Shown: positions 1 to 7,597 of the stretch, piece by piece
Layout: every line of letters starts with the position of its first letter
How positions within the stretch are numbered: the first letter of the stretch is position 1
Origin: Chloroflexota bacterium
Lineage (GTDB): Bacteria > Chloroflexota > Anaerolineae > JAAYZQ01
Length of the DNA: 64,000 bases
Assembly (NCBI GenBank): GCA_018606645.1
Contig: JAGVRI010000004.1
Location: 248,001-312,000, forward strand
Direction of reading: 5' to 3'
Made by a program: the position numbers and the translations under genes
Notes under the pieces: model-generated
Told to the model about the DNA's origin: nothing
The model's input: only the letters and a program-made list of their open reading frames with translations
Databases searched by the model: none

Positions 1-307
1 GGACCTTGGCCGACAAGTCAAGCGGCAGACCGAACAGATGCAGGGGGGCCATCAGCAGGTAGAAAAGCGGCCCATAGTAGTGAAAGGTGGGTGCCCCCAG
101 GCCCTGGTACACATCAGGAAACCACCGCGGCCAAAACACGCCAACTGCCCATGAACGCGCCATGGCCGCGCTGCGGTGCAGGTGCAAGAGACCGTCAGCG
201 GTGTTGGGGATGCCCGGCCGGGCCCACAGCGGGCCGATCAGCAGGACGGCAAGGAGGAGGGTATAGGCTAGCGGCAGGAAACTGTCTGTTGTCTTGCCTG
301 ATTTCAC
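1..307 (-). CDS. Polytopic membrane protein, 6-pyruvoyl-tetrahydropterin-synthase-related (PF10131-like), partial
   Basis: The first 102 codons of a gene whose C-terminus lies beyond the left edge. I start it at a GTG that overlaps the stop of the SRPBCC gene by four bases (GTGA), so the two are probably co-transcribed. Residues about 12-30 form a transmembrane segment. Next comes an extracytoplasmic stretch with NTADGLLHLHR and PRWFPDVYQGLG, then FHYYGPLFYLL beginning the next membrane helix. This pattern is typical of large membrane proteins labelled '6-pyruvoyl-tetrahydropterin synthase related', which resemble glycosyltransferase-C membrane enzymes. Substrate unknown. Family inferred from motifs only. 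Confidence 0.6.
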   Translation of the reverse strand, partial: MKSGKTTDSFLPLAYTLLLAVLLIGPLWARPGIPNTADGLLHLHRSAAMARSWAVGVFWPRWFPDVYQGLGAPTFHYYGPLFYLLMAPLHLFGLPLDLSAKV

Positions 308-978
308 ACCCGCCGCTCTGCCAGTCTCTTCAAGTTACGCATCATCTTGCGTCCCATGACAAAATCCACCGGCTCCACCATCCGCCACATCAGGGCCATG
401 TCGCGGCTGTAAACCAGGCGTTGACGGGTGATGAGACGTGTCGTGCCATCGCCGCGTTCTTCCAGGAAGAACTGCCAGGTAGCCGCAGAGAAGCCCTTCT
501 CTTTAGGCGTTGGGTCAACGGCCTGCTCTGTCTTGGGGTCGGCAGCCACCAGGACAAGCGCCCGTTCTGGCTCGATGTTCCAGACGCGAAAGCAGGGATA
601 ACCTTTCGGACCCAGGTGGATCAGATCGCCAACCTTGAGGTCTTGGAATTCCGGTACGATCCGCTCCACGTTGCGGATACGGCAGCCGACGAGGTTCTGA
701 AGCCCCTCGTAGCTGTAAAGCCCGCCGCGCCCCTGTCCCATTTGGACCAGCCACGGCCACAGATCCGCCGCGCGGGCGCGGATGGTGATCGCCCGCGTAT
801 AGCCCTGAATGGGATGGGGGATCAGTTCATCGCCGGGTAATGAACGGATAACTTCTGCGTCGGTCGCCCCCCAGCGGTTGTACCTCGCGCGCAACAACGG
901 GGAAAAGAGAAGCAGCCCAGCGATCTGGACCGCTCCCTCAACCGATTCAGCGAGGATCTTCAGCCGCCCGTCTGACAT
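304..978 (-). CDS. SRPBCC (START-like) family protein
   Basis: 224 residues. A short hydrophobic stretch near the N-terminus (about residues 17-31) is followed by a START/Bet v1-type domain: an opening strand with TRAITIRARAADLWPWLVQMG, a loop rich in Gly and Tyr (GRGGLYSYEGLQ), and a C-terminal helix containing DFVMGRKMMRNLKRLAE. Such proteins bind hydrophobic ligands in a cavity; no substrate can be read from the sequence. It overlaps the following membrane protein by four bases, which suggests translational coupling. Confidence 0.65.
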   Translation of the reverse strand: MSDGRLKILAESVEGAVQIAGLLLFSPLLRARYNRWGATDAEVIRSLPGDELIPHPIQGYTRAITIRARAADLWPWLVQMGQGRGGLYSYEGLQNLVGCRIRNVERIVPEFQDLKVGDLIHLGPKGYPCFRVWNIEPERALVLVAADPKTEQAVDPTPKEKGFSAATWQFFLEERGDGTTRLITRQRLVYSRDMALMWRMVEPVDFVMGRKMMRNLKRLAERRV

Positions 979-1090
979 ATCTGTTGCCTCTTTTATTGCC
1001 CATGCCTCTAGTCTGCTGGTCTATCCGCCAGTACACGGCGACGGGATGGAACGGGTGCATGGTTGAGGCTAGGACTTCAGCAGTCGGTCC

Positions 1091-2806
1091 TCATCCCGCT
1101 CCCGATGCGCCGCCTCCGGAAGCGCCCGCCGCACCAACTGCACCGGAACCGCTGAACGACGCGGAGGAAGCGGCCATGACCGCGACCACTGACCCAAAGT
1201 CGCTGCTCTCGGCTTCCAGAGCATGGAACCAGGCTGGGATGGTGGTATAGCCCTGCTTGTGGAAATGCTTGGCCCAGGCTGTCCCCAACCCGAATCCTGC
1301 GGCGAAGGGCAGGTAGCGTTCGAACACCTCCTCGCCGGCGACGAATTCATCCCCGCGGACAACCCCTTTCAGGAAGGTGGCAAAGCTCTTCCAGGCAGCG
1401 GCTGCTTCTTCTCCTTGCCCCGAAAGCGGTGAAATAGCAGCGCCTGCGATCAGGGTGACAAATCCCAGCAGCATCAGGGCCCCTCCCACCCCGACAGCGA
1501 TGGCCGCCAGCGTCAGAACGGACCCGGCTTCCCGCGCCACCGCCCCTCCCCCGGCGATCAGGCCGATGGTCAAGACCCCACTGCCCATCAGGAAGGCGAC
1601 CGTAGCTCCAACCATCCACCATGTGCGGGTTGCCTTGCGCTGTGGATCGAGCCAGCCAGCAGTCTCCATCTCCTGGTCCAACGGTTCCAGGTACCATCGG
1701 CTGCGGCGCGAGAGTCTGGCGGCGACCTCTGAGAGTGGCAGGCAATCCCCCATCTTTCCGCCCCTTTGCTCAAACAAGGCGCGCAGCAACCCCTGCTCGT
1801 GCGGACGTAGTTCCTGGTCTGAGGGGGAAAGGCGCAAGTTAAACCGTTTTCTGCTGAGCCAGCCCTTTTCCCTCTCTTCGATCTGGATCACTCCCCGGCC
1901 GGCAAGGTCAAAGAGGGTTGCCAGAGCCGGCATACGACCCCGTACCAGTCGAACCGCCAGCCCCGGAGGGATCCGGTCTGGGGGCGCCTGTACGCGCACG
2001 GCTGGCCCGAGAACCGTCCCGCGTGTTCGACGCTGCCGGATCAGAAAACCGGACAGGGCGGCCAGACCCACGCCGAGAGTCAACAATCCTGCTGCTACTC
2101 CCACCGGCGCCGCTCTGGAGCTCTGCTGTCGTCGGGCATTCTGACGGGCTTGCCACTGCGGTGGTGCCTCAATCAGGCTGCCCGGTGCAAAGCGGGCGGT
2201 GACCACGAGTGATTCGTCAGCCTTGATGCCGATGATGGTCCACTGAACCTGGCCGTCGCTCTGCTCGCTCGAGACCGCTGCCTTCGATAGTTCTGGAACG
2301 CTTTGCAACGAGACGGAGCCAGGGTAGCGGAGGGTGACGGTACTGCGCTCGATGGGATAGTTGTGATCTTCGGGGATAGCGCGCCAGATGAGCGCGTCCG
2401 CGTCAGCCTCCTGGCGGATCGCTCCTTGCACCCGGTAGATCAGAACAAACTCGTGAACTGAGTCGGAGGTGGGTGTGAAATGCCAGGTCACCTGGAGCGG
2501 GCGGCCGGGAACGATCTCCACTTGACCGGGGCCGGTACCCTGGGGCAACACAGCGCCATCCATGCTGGCTTGCAGGCGATCGATCTCGTCGATCTGGGTG
2601 TAGGTCAAGTCACGGAAGGCGTAGGTGAAAGGCCCACCCTCGAACCGGAATCGGACGGTTTCGGTCACCAGGAGTGAGCCGTCGGTCTGCACCTCCAAGG
2701 TCACGTCAAAACGCTCGGCATGGTACCGCTTGGCTGCCAGGGCGGGACTGGTCCATCCCAGGCAGGCCAGCAGCGCCAGGACAGCTACCAGGATTTTGCC
2801 TTTCAT
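1091..2806 (-). CDS. DUF2207 domain-containing membrane protein
   Basis: 571 residues from an ATG followed by a clear signal peptide (cleavage probably after SPALA, residue about 22). A DUF2207 ectodomain opens with YHAERFDVTLEVQTDGSLLV and carries internal repeats of beta strands. One membrane helix follows at about residue 230-255, then a cytoplasmic wing, two more helices at about 390-450 and a Gly/Ser-rich tail (residues about 545-571), all typical of the family. Function unknown. A TATAAT box ends nine bases before the ATG and there is no Shine-Dalgarno, so the message may be leaderless. An in-frame ATG six codons upstream lies inside that box and is less likely. Confidence 0.75.
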   Translation of the reverse strand: MKGKILVAVLALLACLGWTSPALAAKRYHAERFDVTLEVQTDGSLLVTETVRFRFEGGPFTYAFRDLTYTQIDEIDRLQASMDGAVLPQGTGPGQVEIVPGRPLQVTWHFTPTSDSVHEFVLIYRVQGAIRQEADADALIWRAIPEDHNYPIERSTVTLRYPGSVSLQSVPELSKAAVSSEQSDGQVQWTIIGIKADESLVVTARFAPGSLIEAPPQWQARQNARRQQSSRAAPVGVAAGLLTLGVGLAALSGFLIRQRRTRGTVLGPAVRVQAPPDRIPPGLAVRLVRGRMPALATLFDLAGRGVIQIEEREKGWLSRKRFNLRLSPSDQELRPHEQGLLRALFEQRGGKMGDCLPLSEVAARLSRRSRWYLEPLDQEMETAGWLDPQRKATRTWWMVGATVAFLMGSGVLTIGLIAGGGAVAREAGSVLTLAAIAVGVGGALMLLGFVTLIAGAAISPLSGQGEEAAAAWKSFATFLKGVVRGDEFVAGEEVFERYLPFAAGFGLGTAWAKHFHKQGYTTIPAWFHALEAESSDFGSVVAVMAASSASFSGSGAVGAAGASGGGASGAG

Positions 2807-2815
2807 ACTCAAATT

Positions 2816-2821
2816 ATTATA
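2816..2821 (-). promoter_or_regulatory. Candidate -10 box of the DUF2207 gene (leaderless start)
   Basis: TATAAT on the minus strand lies nine bases upstream of the ATG at 2806, so transcription would begin two to four bases before the start codon. The -35 match at 17 bp spacing is poor (TGGGTA). Confidence 0.4.
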
Positions 2822-2897
2822 CATGAAAAACTCACAATTACCCAGCGGGGAGCGGGTGAGTGCATCTGGGTGCAGGATACGGCGCCGCGCGACGGGT

Positions 2898-5800
2898 TCA
2901 TGGCGGTGGGACACGGGATTTGAGCGGATCGCCTCTTCCCTCACGCAGGACCAGGACCCGCCCGGCAATGACCAGATGCCCGATCAGCGCCGCCAGGGCC
3001 AACATGGCCAGTCCAGAACTGACCAACTCTCGAACTGGCAGGAAGGAGATGCCCGGCGGCCACGTAAGCAGAACCGATAGGCCGCTCAAGGGTCTCAATC
3101 GGCCCAGACCGAGCAGCCAGGCCGGCACCTGCACAGCCAGCATCAGACCGTAGACCACGCCTCCCCACCGTCCCGGGCCGGCGCGGCGGTTCAGCCAGGC
3201 CGTCAGCCCCGCTACACTCAAGAGGGAGGCCAGCCCTGCGCCCAGGACGCGGATTCTCGGGTCTTCCCAGGGCGAGGCCCATACCCAGTGCGGTTGCGGC
3301 GAGGTCAGGATCTCGTCCGCCACCGCCCCGGTGAGTAACAGGGCATAACTGACCGCCAGGGCCAGGAGCCAGCGGCGCACCCGGCCTGGGATGGAGGGGG
3401 TCGCTCCCTGAGCTCTGTCCATCAGTTGCCAGACCTGGAGTGTGATAGTCAGGAGCACCAGCCAGGGGGCGCTGGCGGCCAACACCCGGGCGATGGGTAA
3501 GAGCACGGTCCAGGCGTTGAGGGGCACCTGGAAATCGGCGCTGCGCCAGGGCATGGCGGCGCCGCTCTCCGGCAGGTGAGAGGGGGCGAGCAGTGACGGC
3601 ATGATCAGCGCCGCCAGTCCCACCAGGAGGATGGTTGCTGCCAGTGGCGTGATCAGAGGCAACCGTCCCGTCGCTGCCCGCCGGACATGCCACTGATACG
3701 CCCCACTGAGGACCCCCATCGCCAGCAGCAACGGGATCAATATCAGGTTGTTCAGCCAATCGAAGAAGGCCGGCGCTGAGGAGTCCACCCAGGTGAATCC
3801 AAGGATGAACTGGAGCGTGCCGCCGGCAACGAACAAGCTCAGCAACAGGGCCAGCACACCCCAGTAGGTCGGCTGCCGTACCGGACGGGCGGCCAACAGG
3901 CTCAACGTGTAGAGGATGACCAGATAAGGCAGCGGCGAGGGGGGCAGCGCGACCGCGTACACCTGCCACGGCTCAAAGCCATCGCGCAGGGCGTATGCCA
4001 GGGAATTCCCGCCCATGACCCCAAAGACCAACGCCAGATGAACGCCGGCCATCACGGCCAACCAGCGGGGTCGGCGGTACAGCACTCCGGCCAGGCAGAA
4101 AGCCATCGCCACCCCGAGGTTGGCCATCAAGGCGATCTCCCCCTCATAATCGCGGTAGGTTGCATACTCGGCGCCCACCAGATCGGTGAGCAGGTGAGCC
4201 TGCATCAAGGTCAGGGAGACGAGCAGCGGTAGCGCCAGCCGGGTAAGGCTACTCACACCGGGTTTGAAAAAGACCAGCGTTGCCAGCAGGGCCAGCGCGG
4301 CATAGCCCCATACCCCCCCGCGATGGAGAGGGTAGCCCCCGACGCGCAACCTAAAGCCGATCAGGTCGGCGGCGGCCAGCAGGTGGACCACCAAGAGCAG
4401 GGCAGCGACGACAAAGGGCAGCAGGGCGGCCCACTGGCGGGCCCATGTCGCCGGAGCACGGTCCAGACGGCGCACCCGCCAGGCAGCGATGCTCAACAAC
4501 GCCGCCCCGGCCAACAGCCCCAACAGCCAGGGTCGCAGCCGCCGCGCCTGCCGGGCCTCCCGCGATTCGTAGGCCCAGGGTGCATACTTGACCTCGATCT
4601 GGTTGACCCTCTCCAGTACTTCGGCGAGAATGCCGCGTACCGCCTGATAGCGCGCTGGATCGGGTTCAGCCTCCAGCCCGGCCAACTGCTCTCTTGCCTC
4701 GGCGATTCGCGTGCGCAGGGCCGTTACCTGATCGGCAAGGACCTGCCGCTCATCCTCGTGGGGAGCCGCCCAGGCAATTCGCTCTGGGGTCCAGGCACTC
4801 AGCCGCTCCTCCAGTTGCATGATCCCCTCATGCAGGGCGCCTTTCCGTTCCTCCCAGAGAATCGCTTCCACATCCAGCCCGGAGGGTGCGCCGGTCAGCT
4901 CCTCGACCACAGCAACGAGGAAGGCCAGGTTGTCCGCCGTGAAGAGCGGAGCCGGCTGGCCCTGGTCCGCCGTCGGAGGGACCAGCCGCATTCCGTTGAC
5001 CAGGAATGGCAATCCCAGTACAACCACCCGGCCCTGGCCAATCGGCTCCACCGCGAGGGCATCCTGTCCATCGAGTCGCGCCCACGCCTCCCCGGATAAC
5101 GACCGCACCGGCTGGAAGCGGTGTTGACCCGCGAGGAGGAACGACCGGTTGTTGAGCCGACCTTCTGCGGAGTGGAACCCCTCGTCGTCCCAAACGACGG
5201 CCCGCGTCACCTCAGCCTCAATGCCAAGGAGCGACAGCGCTCCAAAGTCGCATTGATAGGTGGGATCGAGGACGAACAATGCCTGTCCGCCGCCGGCGAC
5301 GTACTCGCGGACGACCTTGGCCTCCTCGACGGTCAGGTTGAAATCATAGGTGACCATCCGCCCCCCGGCATTCCCTCCGGCTGCATAACAACTCGTCCAG
5401 GGGACGATGAGCAGAGCGACGCCATCCAGTTCCTCGGCAGTGAGGGGCGGTGACTCGAGCCGGCTCATCGGTTCCATGCCTTCCGTATCGAAGCGGTAGC
5501 GCAGCCGGTAATCACCCTGGCCAAGGATAGTGTACAGGTCACGGTGGGCATACGGTTCCGGGGGACTCATTCCGCTGCGGGGACCGTTGTCCACCAGGAT
5601 GAGGGGGTCGGTCGATCTGTGGTTGGCAGGCGGCGTTGACCGGGGGGCAGCGGTCGGAGCTGGTGTAGTTGCCACGGACCACAATTCAGGAGTGGCGGTC
5701 GGGGGCGTGACAGCGATCAAGGCGCGCCGTGGGAGCGCCGAAACAGTGAGCCCCAGGAACAGGGCAAGGAGAACGCCGGCTGCCATCGCCAGAGCATTGG

Positions 5801-6047
5801 ACAGCCGCATCCGCCACCGCAGCCAGCCCGCCTCACGCCGGACCCGGGCCAGCACCGCCTCTTCCCGCTCCGGTGAGAGGCCGGGGCGGGGCAGACTGGC
5901 GATCCTTCGCTCCTGGGACACATACTCGCGGGCCAGTTCCGCACAGCGCGGGCAGGCTGCCAGGTGAGCCTCCACCAGGGCGCGCTCGGCGGCGCTCCAT
6001 TCGCGCGGTGACACGGCCAACAGCAACCGGATCTGCTTACACTTCAT
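2898..6047 (-). CDS. Very large anti-sigma-factor-like membrane protein (zinc-finger head, GATase-like ectodomain, polytopic tail)
   Basis: 1049 residues from an ATG overlapping the sigma gene by 11 bases. Residues 1-40 form a zinc anti-sigma domain: Cys3, then His28, Cys32 and Cys35 (H-x3-C-x2-C). A helix at about 80-105 crosses the membrane. The exported region has a Ser/Thr/Pro linker and a Rossmann/GATase1-like fold (LILVDNG, then VREYVAGGGQALFVLDP and VVVLGLPFL). A heptad-like coiled coil with MQLEERL and ALRTRIAEAREQLAGLE follows, then about a dozen transmembrane helices to the C-terminus. Classical anti-sigma factors are 200-250 residues, so the added domains are striking. It presumably holds the adjacent ECF sigma factor and senses envelope state. 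Confidence 0.65.
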   Translation of the reverse strand: MKCKQIRLLLAVSPREWSAAERALVEAHLAACPRCAELAREYVSQERRIASLPRPGLSPEREEAVLARVRREAGWLRWRMRLSNALAMAAGVLLALFLGLTVSALPRRALIAVTPPTATPELWSVATTPAPTAAPRSTPPANHRSTDPLILVDNGPRSGMSPPEPYAHRDLYTILGQGDYRLRYRFDTEGMEPMSRLESPPLTAEELDGVALLIVPWTSCYAAGGNAGGRMVTYDFNLTVEEAKVVREYVAGGGQALFVLDPTYQCDFGALSLLGIEAEVTRAVVWDDEGFHSAEGRLNNRSFLLAGQHRFQPVRSLSGEAWARLDGQDALAVEPIGQGRVVVLGLPFLVNGMRLVPPTADQGQPAPLFTADNLAFLVAVVEELTGAPSGLDVEAILWEERKGALHEGIMQLEERLSAWTPERIAWAAPHEDERQVLADQVTALRTRIAEAREQLAGLEAEPDPARYQAVRGILAEVLERVNQIEVKYAPWAYESREARQARRLRPWLLGLLAGAALLSIAAWRVRRLDRAPATWARQWAALLPFVVAALLLVVHLLAAADLIGFRLRVGGYPLHRGGVWGYAALALLATLVFFKPGVSSLTRLALPLLVSLTLMQAHLLTDLVGAEYATYRDYEGEIALMANLGVAMAFCLAGVLYRRPRWLAVMAGVHLALVFGVMGGNSLAYALRDGFEPWQVYAVALPPSPLPYLVILYTLSLLAARPVRQPTYWGVLALLLSLFVAGGTLQFILGFTWVDSSAPAFFDWLNNLILIPLLLAMGVLSGAYQWHVRRAATGRLPLITPLAATILLVGLAALIMPSLLAPSHLPESGAAMPWRSADFQVPLNAWTVLLPIARVLAASAPWLVLLTITLQVWQLMDRAQGATPSIPGRVRRWLLALAVSYALLLTGAVADEILTSPQPHWVWASPWEDPRIRVLGAGLASLLSVAGLTAWLNRRAGPGRWGGVVYGLMLAVQVPAWLLGLGRLRPLSGLSVLLTWPPGISFLPVRELVSSGLAMLALAALIGHLVIAGRVLVLREGRGDPLKSRVPPP

Positions 6048-6567
6048 TGCTCGTCTCCTCGATCTCCTGGCCGTTGATCGCTCGAAATATCTGCCGGAAC
6101 TGTTCCCGGGCCCGGTACAGGCGCATTTTGACTGCATCCCGGCTGATCCCCAATATAAGGCCGATCTCGGCCGTGGACAGGCCTTCGGACAGGTGCAGGA
6201 GCAAGGGGATCCGGTACTCGGGTGCTAGCCGGACCAACACCGATCGGACTACCAGCCGGTCGGCGAGTGCCTCCGAGGGGTTGGACTGGTGCAAGGCCGG
6301 GTCACGGTCATCGTCCAGCAGAGGCAGCCACTGCACCCGCCGCGCCCGTCGGATGTGGTCGCGTGCCGCGTTGGTGGCAATGCGATAGAGCCAGGCCCTC
6401 GGATGCTCCACCCGCGCGCCGCGCGCCAGAGCACAGTATGCCCGCAAAAAAGTCTCCTGCGCCAGTTCCTGGGCCCGGTCCGTGTCATCCAGCAGGTTGC
6501 TCAAATAACCAGTGATGGCGTGCTGATAGGTGCTGAATAGGGCCTGGAACTCTTCTTCGAGCGTCAA
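6037..6567 (-). CDS. ECF-type RNA polymerase sigma factor
   Basis: 176 residues. Region 2 includes the family core QELAQETFLRAY and HPRAWLYRIATNAARDHIRR. Region 4 holds the helix-turn-helix with STAEIGLILGISRDAVKMRLYRAREQFR. Region 1.1 and 3 are absent, as usual for group 4. I place the start at TTG (6567), ten bases after AGGAAGG; a CTG one codon upstream is also possible. The gene overlaps its anti-sigma partner by 11 bases, the standard ECF/anti-sigma arrangement. Confidence 0.9.
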   Translation of the reverse strand: MTLEEEFQALFSTYQHAITGYLSNLLDDTDRAQELAQETFLRAYCALARGARVEHPRAWLYRIATNAARDHIRRARRVQWLPLLDDDRDPALHQSNPSEALADRLVVRSVLVRLAPEYRIPLLLHLSEGLSTAEIGLILGISRDAVKMRLYRAREQFRQIFRAINGQEIEETSNEV

Positions 6568-6592
6568 CAGCTTCGTTCCTTCCTGATCTGGA

Positions 6593-6619
6593 GACGAACG
6601 GAAAACACAATGGGTAACA
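6593..6619 (-). promoter_or_regulatory. Candidate ECF-type promoter upstream of the sigma gene
   Basis: On the minus strand TGTTACC (6613-6619) and CGTC (6593-6596) are separated by 16 bases, resembling the -35 (GTAAC-like) and -10 (CGTC) pair used by many ECF sigma factors. Transcription would start about 20 bases before the TTG. This would make the sigma/anti-sigma operon autoregulated. Based on pattern only. Confidence 0.35.
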
Positions 6620-6742
6620 GACCCCCAGGCATGGCGCCTCACTCCCAAAGGCGCGATTGGCCTCCTGAAGCGGAAGGTGCTATAATGGGGTTCCGGGTTC
6701 GACCTGAAGGGCGCAGCGGACGGGAGGCGCGGTCTGATCCGA

Positions 6743-7087
6743 TCACTGGATGCGGACGACCGTTCGCGCCGCTTTCCAGAGTTCTTCCAGCTTATAGTAG
6801 GCGCGAAGTTCGGGATCAAAGATATGGACGACGACCACTCCATAGTCGAGCAGGATCCAGCCCGAATCGGGCTCCCCCTCGATGTGCAGGCAATGGCCGC
6901 CGACCGCCCTGGCCTGTTTCTCGATCTCCTCGACGATGGCCTTGAATTGGGGGATGCTCTCTGCATTGCACAGGATGAAATAGTCAGCCAGGATAGAGAC
7001 CCCCTGCATGTCCAGCATCAGAATGTTGGATCCAAGTCGTTCCGTGATGGCATCCACAATCGTGTGAGCGAGTTCGAGCGAGTTCAG
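6743..7087 (-). CDS. rsfS: Ribosomal silencing factor RsfS (Iojap family)
   Basis: RsfS binds ribosomal protein L14 and blocks joining of the subunits when nutrients are scarce. Family markers are ILADYFILCNAESIPQFKAI, a central EIEKQARAVGGH and the C-terminal block SGWILLDYGVVVVHIF. I start at CTG 7087 because GGAGGG lies six bases upstream and the added residues (LELAHTIVDAI) match the family's usual N-terminus. The next candidate, GTG 7057, would remove that helix. This gives 114 residues. It starts directly behind the stop of the Mut7-C gene. Confidence 0.88.
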   Translation of the reverse strand: MNSLELAHTIVDAITERLGSNILMLDMQGVSILADYFILCNAESIPQFKAIVEEIEKQARAVGGHCLHIEGEPDSGWILLDYGVVVVHIFDPELRAYYKLEELWKAARTVVRIQ

Positions 7088-7090
7088 ATT

Positions 7091-7597
7091 CTACCCTCCG
7101 TTTTGTTCAGTTCGGTCAGATGCCTCTTCGAGCACCGAAGAAGCGTCCAGCCCGAGTTGGCTCAGCCAGTCACCCATCCGCTGCCAGTGAGTGCCTCGCC
7201 AGTAGACACGTTGGCAGATGGGACAGTAGCGAAAGGTCTGGTGGGTCTTGAAAATGTACGCTGGCACCCGGGAACGAACAGCCTGCGGTTCTATGCCCTC
7301 CAGCATCTCATTACATACCGGGCACCGCGAGAAAGACCGAGCGTCCCTCAGATCCAGGTCGGCCCATACCTGCTGGATCTGATCGTTCAGGCGCTCACTG
7401 GTGATCAACAAGGTCCGCACTCCCCGCCGGCCGGCCAGTTCTCGATCTCGAGTGAGGAGGATGCGATCGTCCGCCCGGGCCAGCCGCACGAGCTGATGGT
7501 CGTTCCAAGAGGGATCAAACAGGGTATCATACCCCAGGATCCGCAACCATTTGGCTAATGTGCCAAGCATTGCATCGGCGATAAATCGTATGGACAA
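7091..7597 (-). CDS. Mut7-C RNase-domain protein (DUF82) with zinc ribbon
   Basis: About 168 residues. The N-terminal half is a PIN-like Mut7-C domain with FIADAMLGTLAKWLRILGYD, a metal-binding DD in RADDRILLTRDREL, and the usual strand RTLLITS. The second half is a zinc ribbon with CPVC and CPIC pairs flanking a basic strand. Related proteins are predicted RNases. No ATG sits at the family N-terminus; I use TTG 7597, and the true start could be a nearby rare codon. Its 5' end overlaps the divergent Amt-like gene. Confidence 0.75.
   Translation of the reverse strand: MSIRFIADAMLGTLAKWLRILGYDTLFDPSWNDHQLVRLARADDRILLTRDRELAGRRGVRTLLITSERLNDQIQQVWADLDLRDARSFSRCPVCNEMLEGIEPQAVRSRVPAYIFKTHQTFRYCPICQRVYWRGTHWQRMGDWLSQLGLDASSVLEEASDRTEQNGG

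Noticed and set aside
6681-6686. TATAAT on the plus strand between the sigma factor and rsfS
   Set aside because: No plus-strand gene or RNA follows it, and the -35 is weak (TTGGCC at 18 bases).
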